A DNA stretch of 64,000 nucleotides, taken from contig WIUZ02000012.1 in the NCBI GenBank assembly GCA_015956445.1, positions 558,001 to 622,000 of the forward strand, read 5' to 3'. The notes beneath the pieces are model-generated. The model worked only from the letters and a program-made list of their open reading frames with translations, had not been told where the DNA came from and searched no databases. Within the stretch, counting starts at the first letter, position 1. Every line of letters starts with the position of its first letter. Shown here one piece after another: positions 1 through 19,806 of the stretch. A program made the position numbers and the translations under genes. This stretch comes from Thelephora terrestris. Its lineage: Eukaryota; Basidiomycota; Agaricomycetes; Thelephorales; Thelephoraceae.

Positions 1-402
1 TTACCCCAAGACAGCGTCTCCCGAACGCGCGACGCATCGGCCTCACTTCGTGTGAGGAGACATAGGAGTAAACGACTTCGTCGGTTACGCAGGAACACAA
101 TCGAGTTCTCAAGCCGCGGAGACAACGACGGGAACAATTCCAATCGTGATGTTGAAAGCAGCGATTCGGAGCAAGATTACGATGACGAGGGGCGCAGTAT
201 GGAGCCTCCCTCTTTCATCGGAGACGTCACCATCTCGTTCGCAGAAGAAGATGCGTTTACGAGGGTGGAAAAGATGTCGAGGGAACTCGACGGGCTCGTT
301 CGATTCATTCGCCGCGGCGTTGAGAACTTCGAAAGCAAAGGTGGACCAGAATCATCGACGTTCGGTGTCTTATCGTTCGCTCTGGAGGATTGGGATAGGT
401 AG
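1..402 (+). CDS. C-terminal end of a probable gamma-tubulin complex (Spc97/Spc98-like) protein, partial
   Basis: The reading frame is open from the first base and ends at a stop at 400-402, so only the last ~133 codons are in the window. The segment has a basic stretch (KRLRRLRRN), an acidic Ser/Asp/Glu linker, and a helical end containing VEKMSRELDGLVRFIRRG and FGVLSFALEDWDR. That last pattern resembles the C-terminal helices of fungal gamma-tubulin complex proteins, where a helix pair closes with a short hydrophobic 'LxxxLxW' motif. If so, the protein would help nucleate microtubules at the spindle pole body. The call rests on this short tail only and could be wrong. The gene converges on the ATR gene, with about 200 bp between the two stop codons. 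Confidence 0.4.
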   Translation, partial: LPQDSVSRTRDASASLRVRRHRSKRLRRLRRNTIEFSSRGDNDGNNSNRDVESSDSEQDYDDEGRSMEPPSFIGDVTISFAEEDAFTRVEKMSRELDGLVRFIRRGVENFESKGGPESSTFGVLSFALEDWDR

Positions 403-606
403 TCCTTGTACTATGATCGATTCGGGTGTTTTTGGGTCTTCCTAGTTGCAGTTGGAAGGAACAGAACCCTCTGCGATCGTAACTAGTTGGAGTCTCTTAC
501 AGACATTCGAGAGGAACATTTGCGTTTGCTATGATAAACTTTGACATTCGAGGTTAAAATTGGAACATAAATGTAGTGGAATACTGCAGCCTGTCGTCCT
601 CACGCA

Positions 607-9079
<8,473 letters not shown>

Positions 9080-9208
9080 GTCCAATGCTGAATGCTGACC
9101 ACGAGTGTGGCAAGAGCGAACACGGTGTGACAGATCACGGGCCTCCGTCACAACCTAATTACGACGCGCTCCACGGGAGGCGCGTGAGGAATGCAGTATA
9201 CAAGGTAT

Positions 9209-12128
9209 CTACCTCTTACCAGCACGACGCTTTTCCTTCGCCTTCTCTCTGAGCATTGCCTTCTCTTCAGCCCTCTCAGGTTCGATAGACGCATGTGCCT
9301 TCTTGAGCCTTTCGTTGTACGCTCTGTCTTTCTCCTGTTGCTCCTTCTGCTTGACGGCAGCCAAAAACCTAGCGTCCTTCCGCAACTCCCTGATCGCACC
9401 CTTCTTCTCCTGTTTGAATTGTCTTCGTAGCTTCGAAGCTTCATTTCTTTCGTGGTCGGGGTCACGGTTCTTGAGGTAATTTGACGAATGTTCCTCAAAT
9501 TTGGGAGCATAGGACGGGATCGGAATGGGTTTGTGCATCTGAAGGCGAAGGGGTGCCCTTTGTTGTTTGGAGAACTTGAGTAGCTTCGACAGAACCAAGC
9601 TTATCGCAGTGACTCGAACCTATGTCATGATCAGGGCAAAACTCAATAGCGATGAGTGGCATCCTACCCGGAGCGCCTCTGGGAGGAGATCCACATCCAA
9701 TCGAGCAATGATGGCTCGCGCTGGCGAGTAAAGCTCTAGAAAACCGTCGAGACTTTTGTGTTGGTCCGCAAATCGTTCCAATACGGTGAGGCACGTTCCG
9801 AGCAAGTCTATCTTCACCTGGTCGCTTTCGGTCCCGAGGAGGATAGCAGGGAGGTCCGGGGTTCCCAGGGTCAGCTTTCGTGCCTTCTTCGCGTCCATTC
9901 TCAGTTCTGGGCATGTACCGAAATCCGGAGATGGAAAGGATCCTGGGAGAGATGTTACGTCCTCTATCTTGTGGGGAGAAAGATGCAGAAGGCTGTTGAC
10001 CAGGAAAGTCACGACCTCGGGAACAAACCGCTTGGAATAGTCCTCAAACTGGAGCCACAGTGTGCAAATGAAGAGACCACTGGAAATGTCGCTGAGACTC
10101 CTGATACGACACAGACCGAGGTATGACGCCATCAGGAGGCGAGCTGGGCCAATAACCGGGTGGTTCAAGTCACTGGTGGACCAAATCAACCCTACTACCC
10201 TTAGCAGCACCAATTCCGGGAGGCCAGGCCAAGTCTTAATCTCTGACTTCGTTGGACCTCTCGACAACCCGAGCCGGAGGTTCTTTTGCATTAACACCAG
10301 CTTCTCGACGAAGTGCTGAGCGGATGCAGTGGGGTATGCTTTTGACAAAGCAAAGAGATGGGGAATCAGGGTGGCAAGTAGAGCGCATCGAGGGGAGGGT
10401 GGGGTCGAGATATGCAAGATGTGGTCGGCGAGTACTCCCGTCAGTCCCTTGGAAGATTAAACGTGTAAGCACAAATTAAAGGAAAGCGGAGGGAAAACGA
10501 GGCTCACCTGAAGCCTTAGGTTGTTGCCCTCAGCGAGACTAGGATGGTAAAGCGTTCGTATCCGGTGAACCACTGTCGGTACGTCTTCGTCCTTGACATC
10601 TTCGAGGATGTCTAAAAACTCCTCGTGCGATCCCGGACATGGAAACGTATATGGGAGTTCCTTCGCTACCACTGACTTGGCTGCACTTCCCTTTCGTTGC
10701 GGCACAAGTTCGACACCATCTCCCTCCTCAGCTGAGCCCATGCCCTCGGACTCCACGTCATCCTCCTCGCTTTCGCCATAGTCGTCGCCATCCTCATCCT
10801 CCAGCCCATCCTCCACGTCCTCCACTCCATCCTCCCCATCCTCATCCGACTCACCAACCCCATCTTCTTGCAAACCTGGACCAAACGCATCCTCACCGTA
10901 AAAATCGTCCTCTAAATCGTCTCCGCCAATTTGCTTGAGGCGTTTCCTTCGCCTATTCTCATCCTCGCCATCAGAGTCTTCTCCCCGCATCCTCCTTTGT
11001 CTCTTCCTCTCCTCTCTCTCTAGGGTCTGCTTCTCTTCCAACGCGAGTTCCTCCTCTGTCTTCGTCCTATCCTTAGGCTTTGCCCTTTGTTCAAAAGCGA
11101 GCTCTCTGACGGCTTTGTCGTATTCCTGGTCCCCGATGTTTGGAGCTTCTACAGCAACGTTAAGCCTTGCTTCGTCGACAGATCTCTCCGGGTCGACGGT
11201 GTAGAGCAATGAACGCAAGGACTCCAACTCCTGATCGACTTGATGTCGGAGGTCTTCGTCCTTTTCTTGTTGCGCCTGCCGAAGAAACTAGAGATGGGGC
11301 GTCTCAGCAACGCGGATAACACATTCGAAGAGGTTTTGACCTTATGTTCCTTGCTCTTTGCGATAACTTCCGCCATAACTTCCGCCTTCGTTTTCTTCCT
11401 CTCTGGCTGATAAAAAATGAGAGTTGAGGAGAAAGAAATCCGTGAGGAAAGTGATTGCACTAACCCCTTCGTCATCACCATCCTCTTCGCTTTCAAAACC
11501 ACCAAAATGAACTTTCTGTACTGTCATCGAGTCAATCTGACCATCTTCGTCGTCTTCATCGCCGAGTCCAAGTCCAATGTTGTCAAAGTCATCCAGTTTC
11601 GATAAACTTTGTCCATAGTGAGTGAGCTCGTCTTCCTCCTCCAGATTGAACAAAGCGCCTTTGGACTCTCGCTGCCGTTCCCTCGTGAACCGTTCGAGCA
11701 TACGCTCTTCGGGAGTCATGGTGGGATCATTTTCACCGAAACGGCGGTCCAGGATCCCTCCGGAGCGATCCTTATCTTGATACTCTTTAAGTAGAGTTTT
11801 TGTACGCTGTTTGACATGCAAGCCCGCTCAGAAATTGATGAGAGGAAGTTGTACTCCTGCGCACTTGTTGGATCCCGGCCTGTCTGCTTTGAGCAGGTCG
11901 ACCGACGGCACCCTTAACCTTCCTCCCACCAATGTCATGCTTCGTCTTTGCGACCTGAACATCGAATGGATTCATCTTCTGTTGGATCTCACGAAGCTTG
12001 GCAGCCTTTCGCTCTCTGTCGACATCTTCATTCCTCGAGCGTTTCCGTTTGGTTCCCTGTTGAGGTTTCGTTGCCCCAGCTTGAGACAATGCAGACTTTA
12101 GTTGGGACAACTGGGATCCCTTAGCCAT
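9209..12128 (-). CDS. NOP14: NOP14, nucleolar SSU-processome protein
   Basis: Nop14 is needed for 18S rRNA maturation and 40S subunit assembly in the nucleolus. The start at 12128 (MAKGSQLSQLKSAL) leads into the hallmark N-terminal block NPFDVQVAKTKHDIGGRKV, then VGRPAQSRQAGIQQ. After one intron comes KTLLKEYQDKDRSGGILDRR with FGENDPTMTPEERMLERF, a strongly acidic middle (about 10860-10700) and the helical C-terminal domain (10417-9620). The last exon ends in KGAIRELRKDARFLAAVKQK and a Lys/Arg/Glu-rich tail, matching family C termini. The length fits Nop14 (about 900 residues). It lies in tandem with ATR, whose ATG is only 129 nt after the NOP14 stop. Confidence 0.93.
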
Positions 12129-12267
12129 AGAACACGAGGAAGGAGGAACGGAAAGAAAATAAAGTAACCCTAACCCCACTGAGCATCCCCGATCATTCCT
12201 TACGTAAGAAGTGATATTGCTTGAACCTCACACTGATCGCTCGATCCTGCCCAGTATATGGCTCTCT

Positions 12268-12358
12268 CAATTGGCTAGGCTCGACGCAAGCCCGGCCCGG
12301 CGGAGCCGGAGCCCTCACGCGGAACGCGTGAGGGGCTTGGGGCAAAGTGACACTTTTT
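12268..12358 (-). repeat. Structured cloverleaf-like repeat, copy 1 (left, inverted)
   Basis: Read on the minus strand the copy runs: an AAAGTG/CACTTT dyad; a closing stem CAAGCCC...GGGCTTG; inside it a perfect 10-bp hairpin CCCTCACGCG-TTC-CGCGTGAGGG and a second hairpin CCGGC-TCC-GCCGG; then TCGAGCCTAGCCAATTG at the outer edge. The closing stem and dyad also occur in copy 2 about 0.9 kb away, in opposite orientation. Over the flanking parts outside the hairpins I count about 39 of 52 identical positions between the copies. The function is unknown. Confidence 0.75.
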
Positions 12359-13210
12359 GTATGACCCGGGTTGAGTAAGTAATTTTTGTGATCGAACTAC
12401 AATTTTTTGTTGCATCATTCGTTCGACTACAAGACAAATGTAATGAAAAATGTAATACAATGTCACACTCCATGTAGCGGGTCGTCTTCTCAACCTCGCG
12501 CTTACCAGAGTCGGGGTTCCAACAGATTCCTAGAGAAGCTGGTAGTTGAGAGTGAGGGGAAGACGAGGGACCGTCCCCGCTCCCACCAGCTTTGGCGTTT
12601 TGTGGCGATTGAAGGGGAATCTGGGGGATCATCCGAGCCTGAAGGCGAACAGCGTCGTTTAGATGGGTCGCGAGGAATAATCCGTTCGTCGGAGGGAGGA
12701 GCTTCCGAAAACCTCGAAAATCGAAATGTTCCTGTGCTCTATGCAGAGGGTTTTGGGGGCAGGTGATGAATTGCGAAAATGGACGAGCCACCATCTTCAG
12801 CACCCGCAGCGGAAATGACAAACAACGGTCAAAGAACGGGTATGACACCCGGGCGAGTTCGTGGGTCGGAAAAGGTCCTCTTCCATCCCTCGAGGTCTGC
12901 GAGAGGCTCGAATGTGATATGATCATGAAGATGATGAGGCATATTTGATTCAGGCACGTGGGACCCATGCTTGAGGTCGGCGACGGAGTCGAGTGACGGA
13001 TGCTTGGACGTATTGTCGTTTTCTCAAGCTTTGGTAGGGTGCACAGTCGGCGCCAAGGCAAGATGGCCAATGTATACTACTCTTCTCTCGCAGTGATGTC
13101 ACACGGGGTCACGCGGGAGCGATTAGTCTCATAAGAACTCGTTGTAGTGGATAACGATGGGGCTAAGGGCGACGATAACAATAACGATTTCCCACGACCC
13201 GACTCCTGCC

Positions 13211-13328
13211 AAAAGTTACACTTTGCTTCAAACCCCTCCCTCGCGGGAGGTATCCGATCTTCGATCGGATCGGCCGCAGGCCGAAGCTCGCCGAGGGAAG
13301 TGGGTTTGGTACGAACCTACTCAATTGG
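13211..13328 (+). repeat. Structured cloverleaf-like repeat, copy 2 (right)
   Basis: On the plus strand: ACTTT...dyad, a closing stem CAAACCC...GGGTTTG, then three successive hairpins: CCTCCC-TCGC-GGGAGG, ATCCGATC-TTC-GATCGGAT and TCGGCC-GCA-GGCCGA. It ends with CGAACCTACTCAATTG. The closing stem differs from copy 1 at one base pair, and both sides changed together (G-C in copy 1, A-T here), so pairing is kept. The hairpin interiors differ in sequence and number between the copies. Confidence 0.75.
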
Positions 13329-14145
13329 CATGGACAGCCCGTAACTTCACCATCTTGGACATTATTGTACGTCATACCGACTTGAAACTCCCGCTGGCGG
13401 TGCACCACTCAATCGCCGCTGACTGTCCACTGGATCTGACGATCGGCAGGATCAGAAGTAAACGATCCTTAGGGTCCGAGGATGAGGGACACGCAACATC
13501 CGCAATTCGGCATTATTCATTCCTAATGGTGGGTGGTAGGACCCCAGGCAGCCTGTTTGCCCCCCGCGAGACGCGCCCAGCATCCGGCCATTGCAAGAGC
13601 CTTCCCCGACCGGAGAGACACTAAGAGATCACCGGGTGATACATGTAAATGGTCCGCCCAGTGTGTCGTTCAAGGCCTTGGAACCATCACACAGGATTGT
13701 AAGAACGAGGCGCGGGAACTTCCATGAATTCATAATTGGGAAGAGACATCGACTTTCCCGCATCGCGTGCGTGCGCCTTGTTCGGCATCTGCAGGAGTTT
13801 CGTGTTGAGCTACTCAGCGGACAAATCCACTCATCGGGAGCGAAAGCAGTAACCAGGGCTATGGTAACAGAGGCGGTGGAGCTGTACCAGCGCGGGACAA
13901 CGCCAAAGGACTTGGGCCGTATTGAGTTGGAATGCAGGAACCTTTCAACGTGAGGGAGAATGGCTTAACCGTCGACGTTATGTGAAGAAATGCATGGGAA
14001 AGCCTGAATAAATCTGAATAAGCACCTTCTACACGCGCTCCCCTAGTACCTGTACATTCAACCACATCACAGTCCGGTCAATATGCGGGGTACAATGGAA
14101 TTCAGAACATCTGCCGATATTACCTCGCAAGAATCTTGAGAGTTT

Positions 14146-15170
14146 TCACCCCCGTGGGGACCTGGATCCGCTTGAACCTCTCCGACGAGGACGGGAGGAA
14201 TATGGTCCAGGGGACCGACTCCGTCCTGACCTGTGTCGGTCTCTCCGAGATGATGAAGGACTTCTGCTTCTGCTCCTTCGCGGTGACACCTTTTGCCCAT
14301 CGTCTCCTGGAACTCCCAAGGATTTGAGCAGCTCCTCCACGCCGCGCATGGCGTCCGACCTTCCTTGTAGCACTTTCCTCTTCGCCCTTTTTTCCCTCTT
14401 GCGTTCCTTACGTACTCGTCTCTCCTCAGGTGTCTCGTCCTTATGCTTCTTGGATTTCTTTTTCTTGCCGGCCCGCTCCTCCAGACGCTGCGCGATGATG
14501 AAGTCACGCATGGGATCCTCAGGGTCGATATCTGCCGCAATATCTGATTTCTCAGACTCCGACGGGGCGTCATCTACACAATTTCGGCGATTCAGCGAAC
14601 TAAGATGAGATAGGTAGACGCTGTGTGTGTGACTCACCGATGACTACCTCTGGCCTAGCGTTGAGACTTTGTTCCTCAGGATCAACCCACTCCCCGTCTT
14701 GATTCTTTATGCGTTTCTCCTTGTAATTCTTCACGTGGTCCACCCGAATCGTACGCTCCAAGATGGTGGCTCCATTTAAATTGTCAACAGCCAGGATGGT
14801 CGACCTCTGGTCTTCGTACATCAGGAAGGCGAAACCCTTGGGCTTGCCCGTCTCCTTGTCGCGGGGCATGTTGATATTCATAATTTCCCCATACTGGGAG
14901 AAGATCGAAATGACGTCCCCCTCCGTCAAGTCTCGTGGAAGGCCCCCTGCAAAGATATATGCGGAGTCTAAGCGACCTGTCAGCGAAAGGTTATGAGCTT
15001 GTTGGACTTCGATCACGCACCCTTATAATCATCGTGCCAGGATCCGCTCGTTCCCAGGTCAAGTTCGCGTTGGTTGATCCGTTTTATCTCCTGCACAACA
15101 CTGGAGCCAGCCTGTGAGACATTCGTCACCGTAAGAGTGGGACGACGCGTGGAAGTTGGACGCACTTCAT
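14146..15170 (-). CDS. IST3: Ist3/Snu17 (RBMX2) RNA-binding protein of the RES complex
   Basis: Subunit of the pre-mRNA retention and splicing (RES) complex, which joins the activated spliceosome. The RRM is complete: [55 protein letters not shown]. It is preceded by SGSWHDDYK, as in the family. The C-terminal part is lysine-rich ([19 protein letters not shown]) and ends in RS repeats and SPRG at 14146. The start is spliced. A five-nucleotide exon ATGAA (15170-15166) joins over an intron beginning GTGCGT to TGTTGTGCAG, giving [15 protein letters not shown], the conserved family N terminus. No in-frame ATG exists in the second exon. Further introns follow HDDYK and PEVVI. It is divergent from eIF3d. 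Confidence 0.9.
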
Positions 15171-15255
15171 GGACGGAACGGAAACAAGGGTTACTCTAGA
15201 TCACGTGGACCTCCGAAATCTCAAAAAATTTGCCCAAGTGCGATAAACCTCAACG
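15171..15255. promoter_or_regulatory. 85-bp shared divergent promoter of Ist3 and eIF3d
   Basis: Only 85 bp separate the inferred Ist3 start codon (15170, minus) from the eIF3d start codon (15256, plus). All core promoter and 5' leader signals of both genes must lie here or inside the genes. The segment contains CACGTG and an AT-rich stretch (CAAAAAATTT) but no clear TATA box. Confidence 0.6.
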
Positions 15256-17415
15256 ATGGCCCCGTTCTCACTTCCTCCGATTAACGACAATCCAGATGGG
15301 TCATGGGGTCCTTCGTCGTCCAACATGCCCTCGGAGTATAAATTCAGGGAGATTCCTTATGCTCCCTACTCAAAGTCAGATAAACTAGGCAGGTTTGCTG
15401 ATTGGTACGATGGCACCGGGGACAGTCGAAACCCCACAATGGGCCCATCTACGACTCAGGGGACGAGATCTGGTGCTACTCGAGGCAGAAAGGAAGGCAA
15501 TCAAACGTTTGGAAGTGGTACTGCGAGCGCTTTCGCCTACTTCCACGTCGAGGACGAATCTAGTTTCTCTCTGGTCGACAGCAAGGCCACCGCTATACGT
15601 AGGGGTGGACCGATCACTAGAGGCAGAGCACAGGGCCGTGGTTCTTCGACCTACAATCGTGGTGGTCAGAGGGGCGGTAACACTAGGGGGGGCTTCCAGC
15701 AAAGAGGTGGAGGTCAGAGAGGAGGCCCAAGGAGGGGTTGGAGAGATTGGGATAAGGTGCCCAAATTGCCGTTCGATCCACTTTTTCACGATTAGCTTAC
15801 GCTCCATTTTTATAGGGCGGACGCGCTCGCGAATCCTCTGTCGCGATTAACCCTTCATGGCCCATGTTAGAAGAAGTTGAAATGATCCGGTTATCGAAAG
15901 TGCGCATGGAAGTCGACGAACCAGAGGATCTGTGAGTGTCAAGGACTGTCATACCTCATACGATTTTGACGGTTTCAAAGGGGATGGTATGGTCGGCTGT
16001 TTCCCTACGATAAATCTTACGATCGTGTCAACACAAAGGTCGAACGTCCACTGCAGGCGCAAGACAGAATCAAATACAACATCACTACAAGTTATGACCC
16101 TGTTATGCAAGAGGTAAAACTCCTGGGAACCATTTTTTGCACAACAAGCTCACGTTAACTTTCTAGCTGGCCGCCAAAGGGGTGGCAACAGTATACATAA
16201 CCGACAACATCCTCAGTGTGCTCATGTGCGCCCCGAGGTCGGTCCTGCCATGGGACATTGTAGTGAATCGAGAGGGAAACAAAGTGTTCTTCGATAAGCG
16301 GGACGGTGGCACTTTTGATACCGTAACCGTCAACGAAAATGCCGCCGATCCACCCCTGGACCCGCTCCCACCCAACCCAAACAATCCGAACGAGAAGGCC
16401 CCTGAAGCCCCCTCGATCAACTCGGCGACAAATCTCTCTCTCGAAGCCACCTACATCAACCAGAACTTCGGTTTCCAAACCGTAATCGAAAAATCACCTC
16501 CGCCTGCAATCGATTTCGAAAGGCCGAATCCGTTCTATGGCCCAGAGGAGACTGAGCCGATGGCCTCATGTGGGTACAGGTACCGCGTGTACGACCTCGG
16601 GGTTGTGGAGGGTGAAGATATCCGGCTTTGCGTACGTACCGAGGCCGACGCGTATACACCGGGTCAAGGCAATCCCCGAGAGGGACAGGGTTTGGTGACG
16701 ATCCGCGCGTTGAACGAATTCGATCCCAGGGCCGCAGGAGCAGGTGGTGCGCCAGACTGGCGGACAAAGTTGGACACCCAACGAGGAGCTGTCGTTGCCA
16801 CAGAAATGAAGAACAACAGTTGCAAATTGGCAAAATGGGCAATTCAAAGCATACTTGCAGGCGCGGAGCTGATGAAAATAGGGTGCGTTCCCTTCATCAG
16901 ACACCGTCGTTCTTGTGCCCCATTTGTGCCTAGTTTGGACGTTGACTGTATGAATGTTGGCTCACCGGTCTCACAGGTATATCTCCCGCACGAACCCGCG
17001 TGATAACACTCGCCACGTTATCTTGAGCACCGCGTCGTACCGACCCTTGGACTTCGCTAGTCAACTGAACGTTTCGCTCGCCAACGGATGGGGCATCATA
17101 AGAGCAATTGTCGACCTGTGCATGAAACACCCCGAGGGAAAGTACGTGCTGGTGAAGGATCCAAACAAGGTACGCTCGCGCTTCCCACCTTCTTCCCTGC
17201 AGCGGTTTGTCACCCCATCCTGGATGATCGGACCGACCCCACCAGGGGAACTTCTCCCTTCATCCCTTCGTTCAACTGTTATCACGAAATAATCCATTGA
17301 CCCAATGTTCTGACAGCCGGTCATCCGCCTGTACTCTGTTCCTCCCAACGCATTCACCGAGGAAGACGATGAAGAGGGTGCAGAAGACCTTGACGAACCG
17401 GAAATAGTCGCTTGA
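15256..17415 (+). CDS. EIF3D: Eukaryotic translation initiation factor 3 subunit D (eIF3d)
   Basis: Subunit of the eIF3 complex on the 40S ribosome; the family also binds the mRNA cap. The N terminus MAPFSLPPINDNPDGSWGPS with YAPYSKSDKLGRFADW is diagnostic. An RGG-rich stretch follows (about 15600-15745). Exons by eye: 15256-15756, 15816-15931, then one giving WYGRLFPYDKSYDRV, then one from about 16167 with VTVYITDNILSVLMCAPRSV and NLSLEATYINQNFGFQTVIE, then YISRTNPRDNTRHVILSTAS. The last exon ends in an acidic tail (TEEDDEEGAEDLDEPEIVA) and a stop at 17413-17415. The start has a good context (CAACGATGGCC). The length fits the family. Confidence 0.95.
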
Positions 17416-17940
17416 GTGTTCTCGGCCGTTTTGTAACCCGTGACCCTGCGTGCGGGGCTGTCCGATTTTGCTACCAATACATTGGCTTGATCATCTAAGA
17501 AACAAGCTTGTCTCCACCTGCCTGAGTACATGGGAAACATTCAATTTGGCCGATTGTCCACAAGGCAACATCCACACGGAGACAAATATTTTACCCTTTG
17601 AAGGGAGCTGTCAGGACCCCGACCATTGTGTCGGGCCAAGGACACCGCCTCGAGCGACCCCGCAGCTTATCAGGGTCGGGAAGGGTCAGAACCTCAACCC
17701 CACCGGATGCCAAATGTTGCCCTGTTGCTCGGTTGTTCAGTTTCGTTGGCGCACACGATTTGATATCGAGGACTGGCCCTCAGTTTTCAGCACCCCTCTA
17801 CGGAGGATACCACGACAGGTATAGATATAGTCACCAGAACGTACTAAACAAGCCTACGCAAAAAAAGACCCCCCACGAAAATTTTCTTGGGAAAAAACCC
17901 GCCGCTCAATTCAAAGTGCTTGCCGAGCAGGACCGTCCGG
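17416..17940. other. Convergent intergenic region without a gene
   Basis: This holds the 3' ends of eIF3d and Dsc2. No coding or structural feature could be supported beyond an A-rich stretch near 17860-17900. Confidence 0.6.
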
Positions 17941-19564
17941 CTAATTCTCCGTCCTCAGAAGAGTCTCGATGGCGCTTTCTGTGGTAGAACTGGAAGTGTC
18001 AAGCGTGCGTTTTTGGCAGCATCCGTAAAGTTCGCAGTCCAGGATTGGTTCATCAGCAATTTCCACGGAACGTAACGAAATCAAGAGAAAGAAGGGCGCA
18101 GGGAGGGGTTGGAAACAAATAATAGAACCCGGTGACCCCACGCAAGGTTTCTCCAGGGGTAAAACGTAGAATGACAGGTAAGGAATTGAAACCTTCCGCG
18201 TACCTTCTTTGTAAAACACCGACCACGGTTTCCCTGCCCACGTTGGGGAACATTGCCGACACTTGAGATATCTCCGCTTCGTTCGGTATACGAAGACCTG
18301 GGGATGTACGATCTCGCCCCGTCAACTCGTTGACCCAATCACGCATCACTGAAGTCGTCGTTCCTCCTCTGGAATTATCTCCTCTTCCTCCGCGGGTTGG
18401 CGATGAGGCGCTCTGTCGGGCCGTCGTAATCGGACCTTCGTCTTCGTCGTTGACTCCGCCCGTTCTCGCGCGAGGTGCAGAAGCGGATGACCCTCTTGAA
18501 CCCTCGTGAAGAGCGCGGTTCGTCCTCCTTGGGGGCCGGGTCGACCCAATCACATACGGGGCTACGCTTGACGAAAGGCCGATCAACCATGGCGGAAGCT
18601 GATACGTCTTAAGGCTGAACAGATCAGCGCGGTAGATTTGACCGGCGACGGCACCGATGATCGCGGACACCAGTGACCCCGGTACTCCTGAGAATGCAAG
18701 CTTTGTAGAACCGAAAAACGTAGGGCAATGAACACGATAGGACAGAATAAAACGAAAACAGCGCGTTTCCACGTTGCGGAGGATGACGTACCTGGGCTGC
18801 AAGGAGGTACGTGAAAGTCTTGTTGTTCAGCACGATGCCAAAAATCCGGAACTGATAGATTGCAGGGACGACGCGTGAAAATTGGTAGAGAACACTGAAC
18901 AGCAGTGCAATTGGGCTCGCAGGGACGACGTTCAGCCCGAGGTTGTTCAATAACAAGAGAGAGCTGAACTCGAAAACAGTTGCCACCAAAGCCGAAACAG
19001 TGATGAACGACTGTTGCGCGTGTTTCCACGCAGGCAATGTAGAGAAACGAAGGACGTATAAGCGTGGACTGCGTGGTTAACGATCCGACTGGCCGGACTG
19101 ACCGCAAACTTGACGCTCCCGAAAAAACGTTCAATCTGAACTCCCACGTTGTAAATCAAGAGCTCAATGACGAAAAGGTTACTGTAGGATTGACAGGCGA
19201 GATGGTGGGATAAAAGCCTCCAGTACTGTCAGATGTATCAGTAGGGCCCACATGGCCGGTGGGAGTCGATGTTTTAGTTGCTCGCTTAGCCTGATGAATA
19301 GGCGTACTTGGTGATGGGTCGAGATGTGCGGCACGAGCTGTACAGATGGGAATCGTTTCGATAGGCCAATAAACTGAGCAGGTAGAGCATACCTGTAGGT
19401 GAAGGTAGTATTTGACGTCGAAGATTCCAGATAGCACAGATGCCACAGCCAGCCAAAGCATAAGACCTGACATACAAGTCGGTAAGTCGCGACCGTCATA
19501 GCACCAGCAAAGTCGCGCAAGGTTCAACTCCACCTTTTGAAACGGGTGCGTTCTCGAAGGACAT
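17941..19564 (-). CDS. DSC2: Dsc2/UBAC2-like rhomboid pseudoprotease with UBA domain
   Basis: Member of the UBAC2/Dsc2 family: inactive rhomboid-like proteins of the ER or Golgi membrane that serve the Dsc/Hrd ubiquitin ligases, in fungi linked to SREBP cleavage and membrane protein quality control. The start MSFENAPVSK (19564) splices to GLMLWLAVASVLSGIFDVKY, then LVPHISTHHQ-YWRLLSHHL and VIELLIYNVGVQIERFFGSV, the family signature. More membrane segments follow (SFITVSALVATVFEFSSLLL and onward, then VPGSLVSAIIGAVAGQIYRA). A Ser/Arg-rich linker leads to a C-terminal UBA domain (EISQVSAMFPNVGRETVVGV). A last intron joins it to TTESAIETLLRTEN and the stop at 17941. No rhomboid catalytic GxSx was seen. 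Confidence 0.88.
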
Positions 19565-19806
19565 TCTTGGCGATCAGCCACCTGTGGCTAGGAACCTCTG
19601 AAGCTCCCGAAGTTCGTGAGGGTGATTGGCATCTTGTGCCACGTGGAAAGTGCCTCTAGGCTATATGTATCTGCCGAGTTACGTCACACCCTCAGCCATG
19701 CGCAACGAAACCGGTTACCTTGCTCTTGGGGTCATGCATCATGAATGAATTACAAGGGTATTCAAGGGCCTCCTTTCACTCAACCGACCAGTTTGGCCGA
19801 GAAGAT

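Larger units (their letters stand above)
12268..13328. mobile_element. Possible ~1.06 kb non-autonomous element bounded by the inverted structured repeats
   Basis: The two repeats face each other, with CAATTG at both outer edges and the AAAGT/ACTTT dyad on both inner sides, as terminal inverted repeats would. The interior (about 12360-13210) has no recognisable transposase. I could not identify a target-site duplication outside the CAATTG edges. The alternative is two independent insertions of a short dispersed repeat that happen to face each other. The family cannot be named from this sequence. Confidence 0.35.
12129..14145. other. 2 kb intergenic region with paired structured repeats
   Basis: This gap separates the NOP14 start codon from the stop codon of the Ist3 homologue and must hold the NOP14 promoter. 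I see no recognisable protein in it. A minus-strand frame of 251 codons (13070-12315) is open but resembles no family I know and ends inside a hairpin repeat. The main structure is a pair of inverted cloverleaf-like repeats at 12268-12358 and 13211-13328, described separately. The part from 13340 to 14145 holds nothing I can name. Confidence 0.6.

Noticed and set aside
12315-13070. Minus-strand open frame of 251 codons between the inverted repeats
   Set aside because: No recognisable domain or family; composition looks random, and the frame ends inside a hairpin repeat. Kept only as part of the possible element.
13157-13624. Plus-strand open frame of 155 codons
   Set aside because: It reads straight through the hairpins of repeat copy 2 and shows no protein resemblance.
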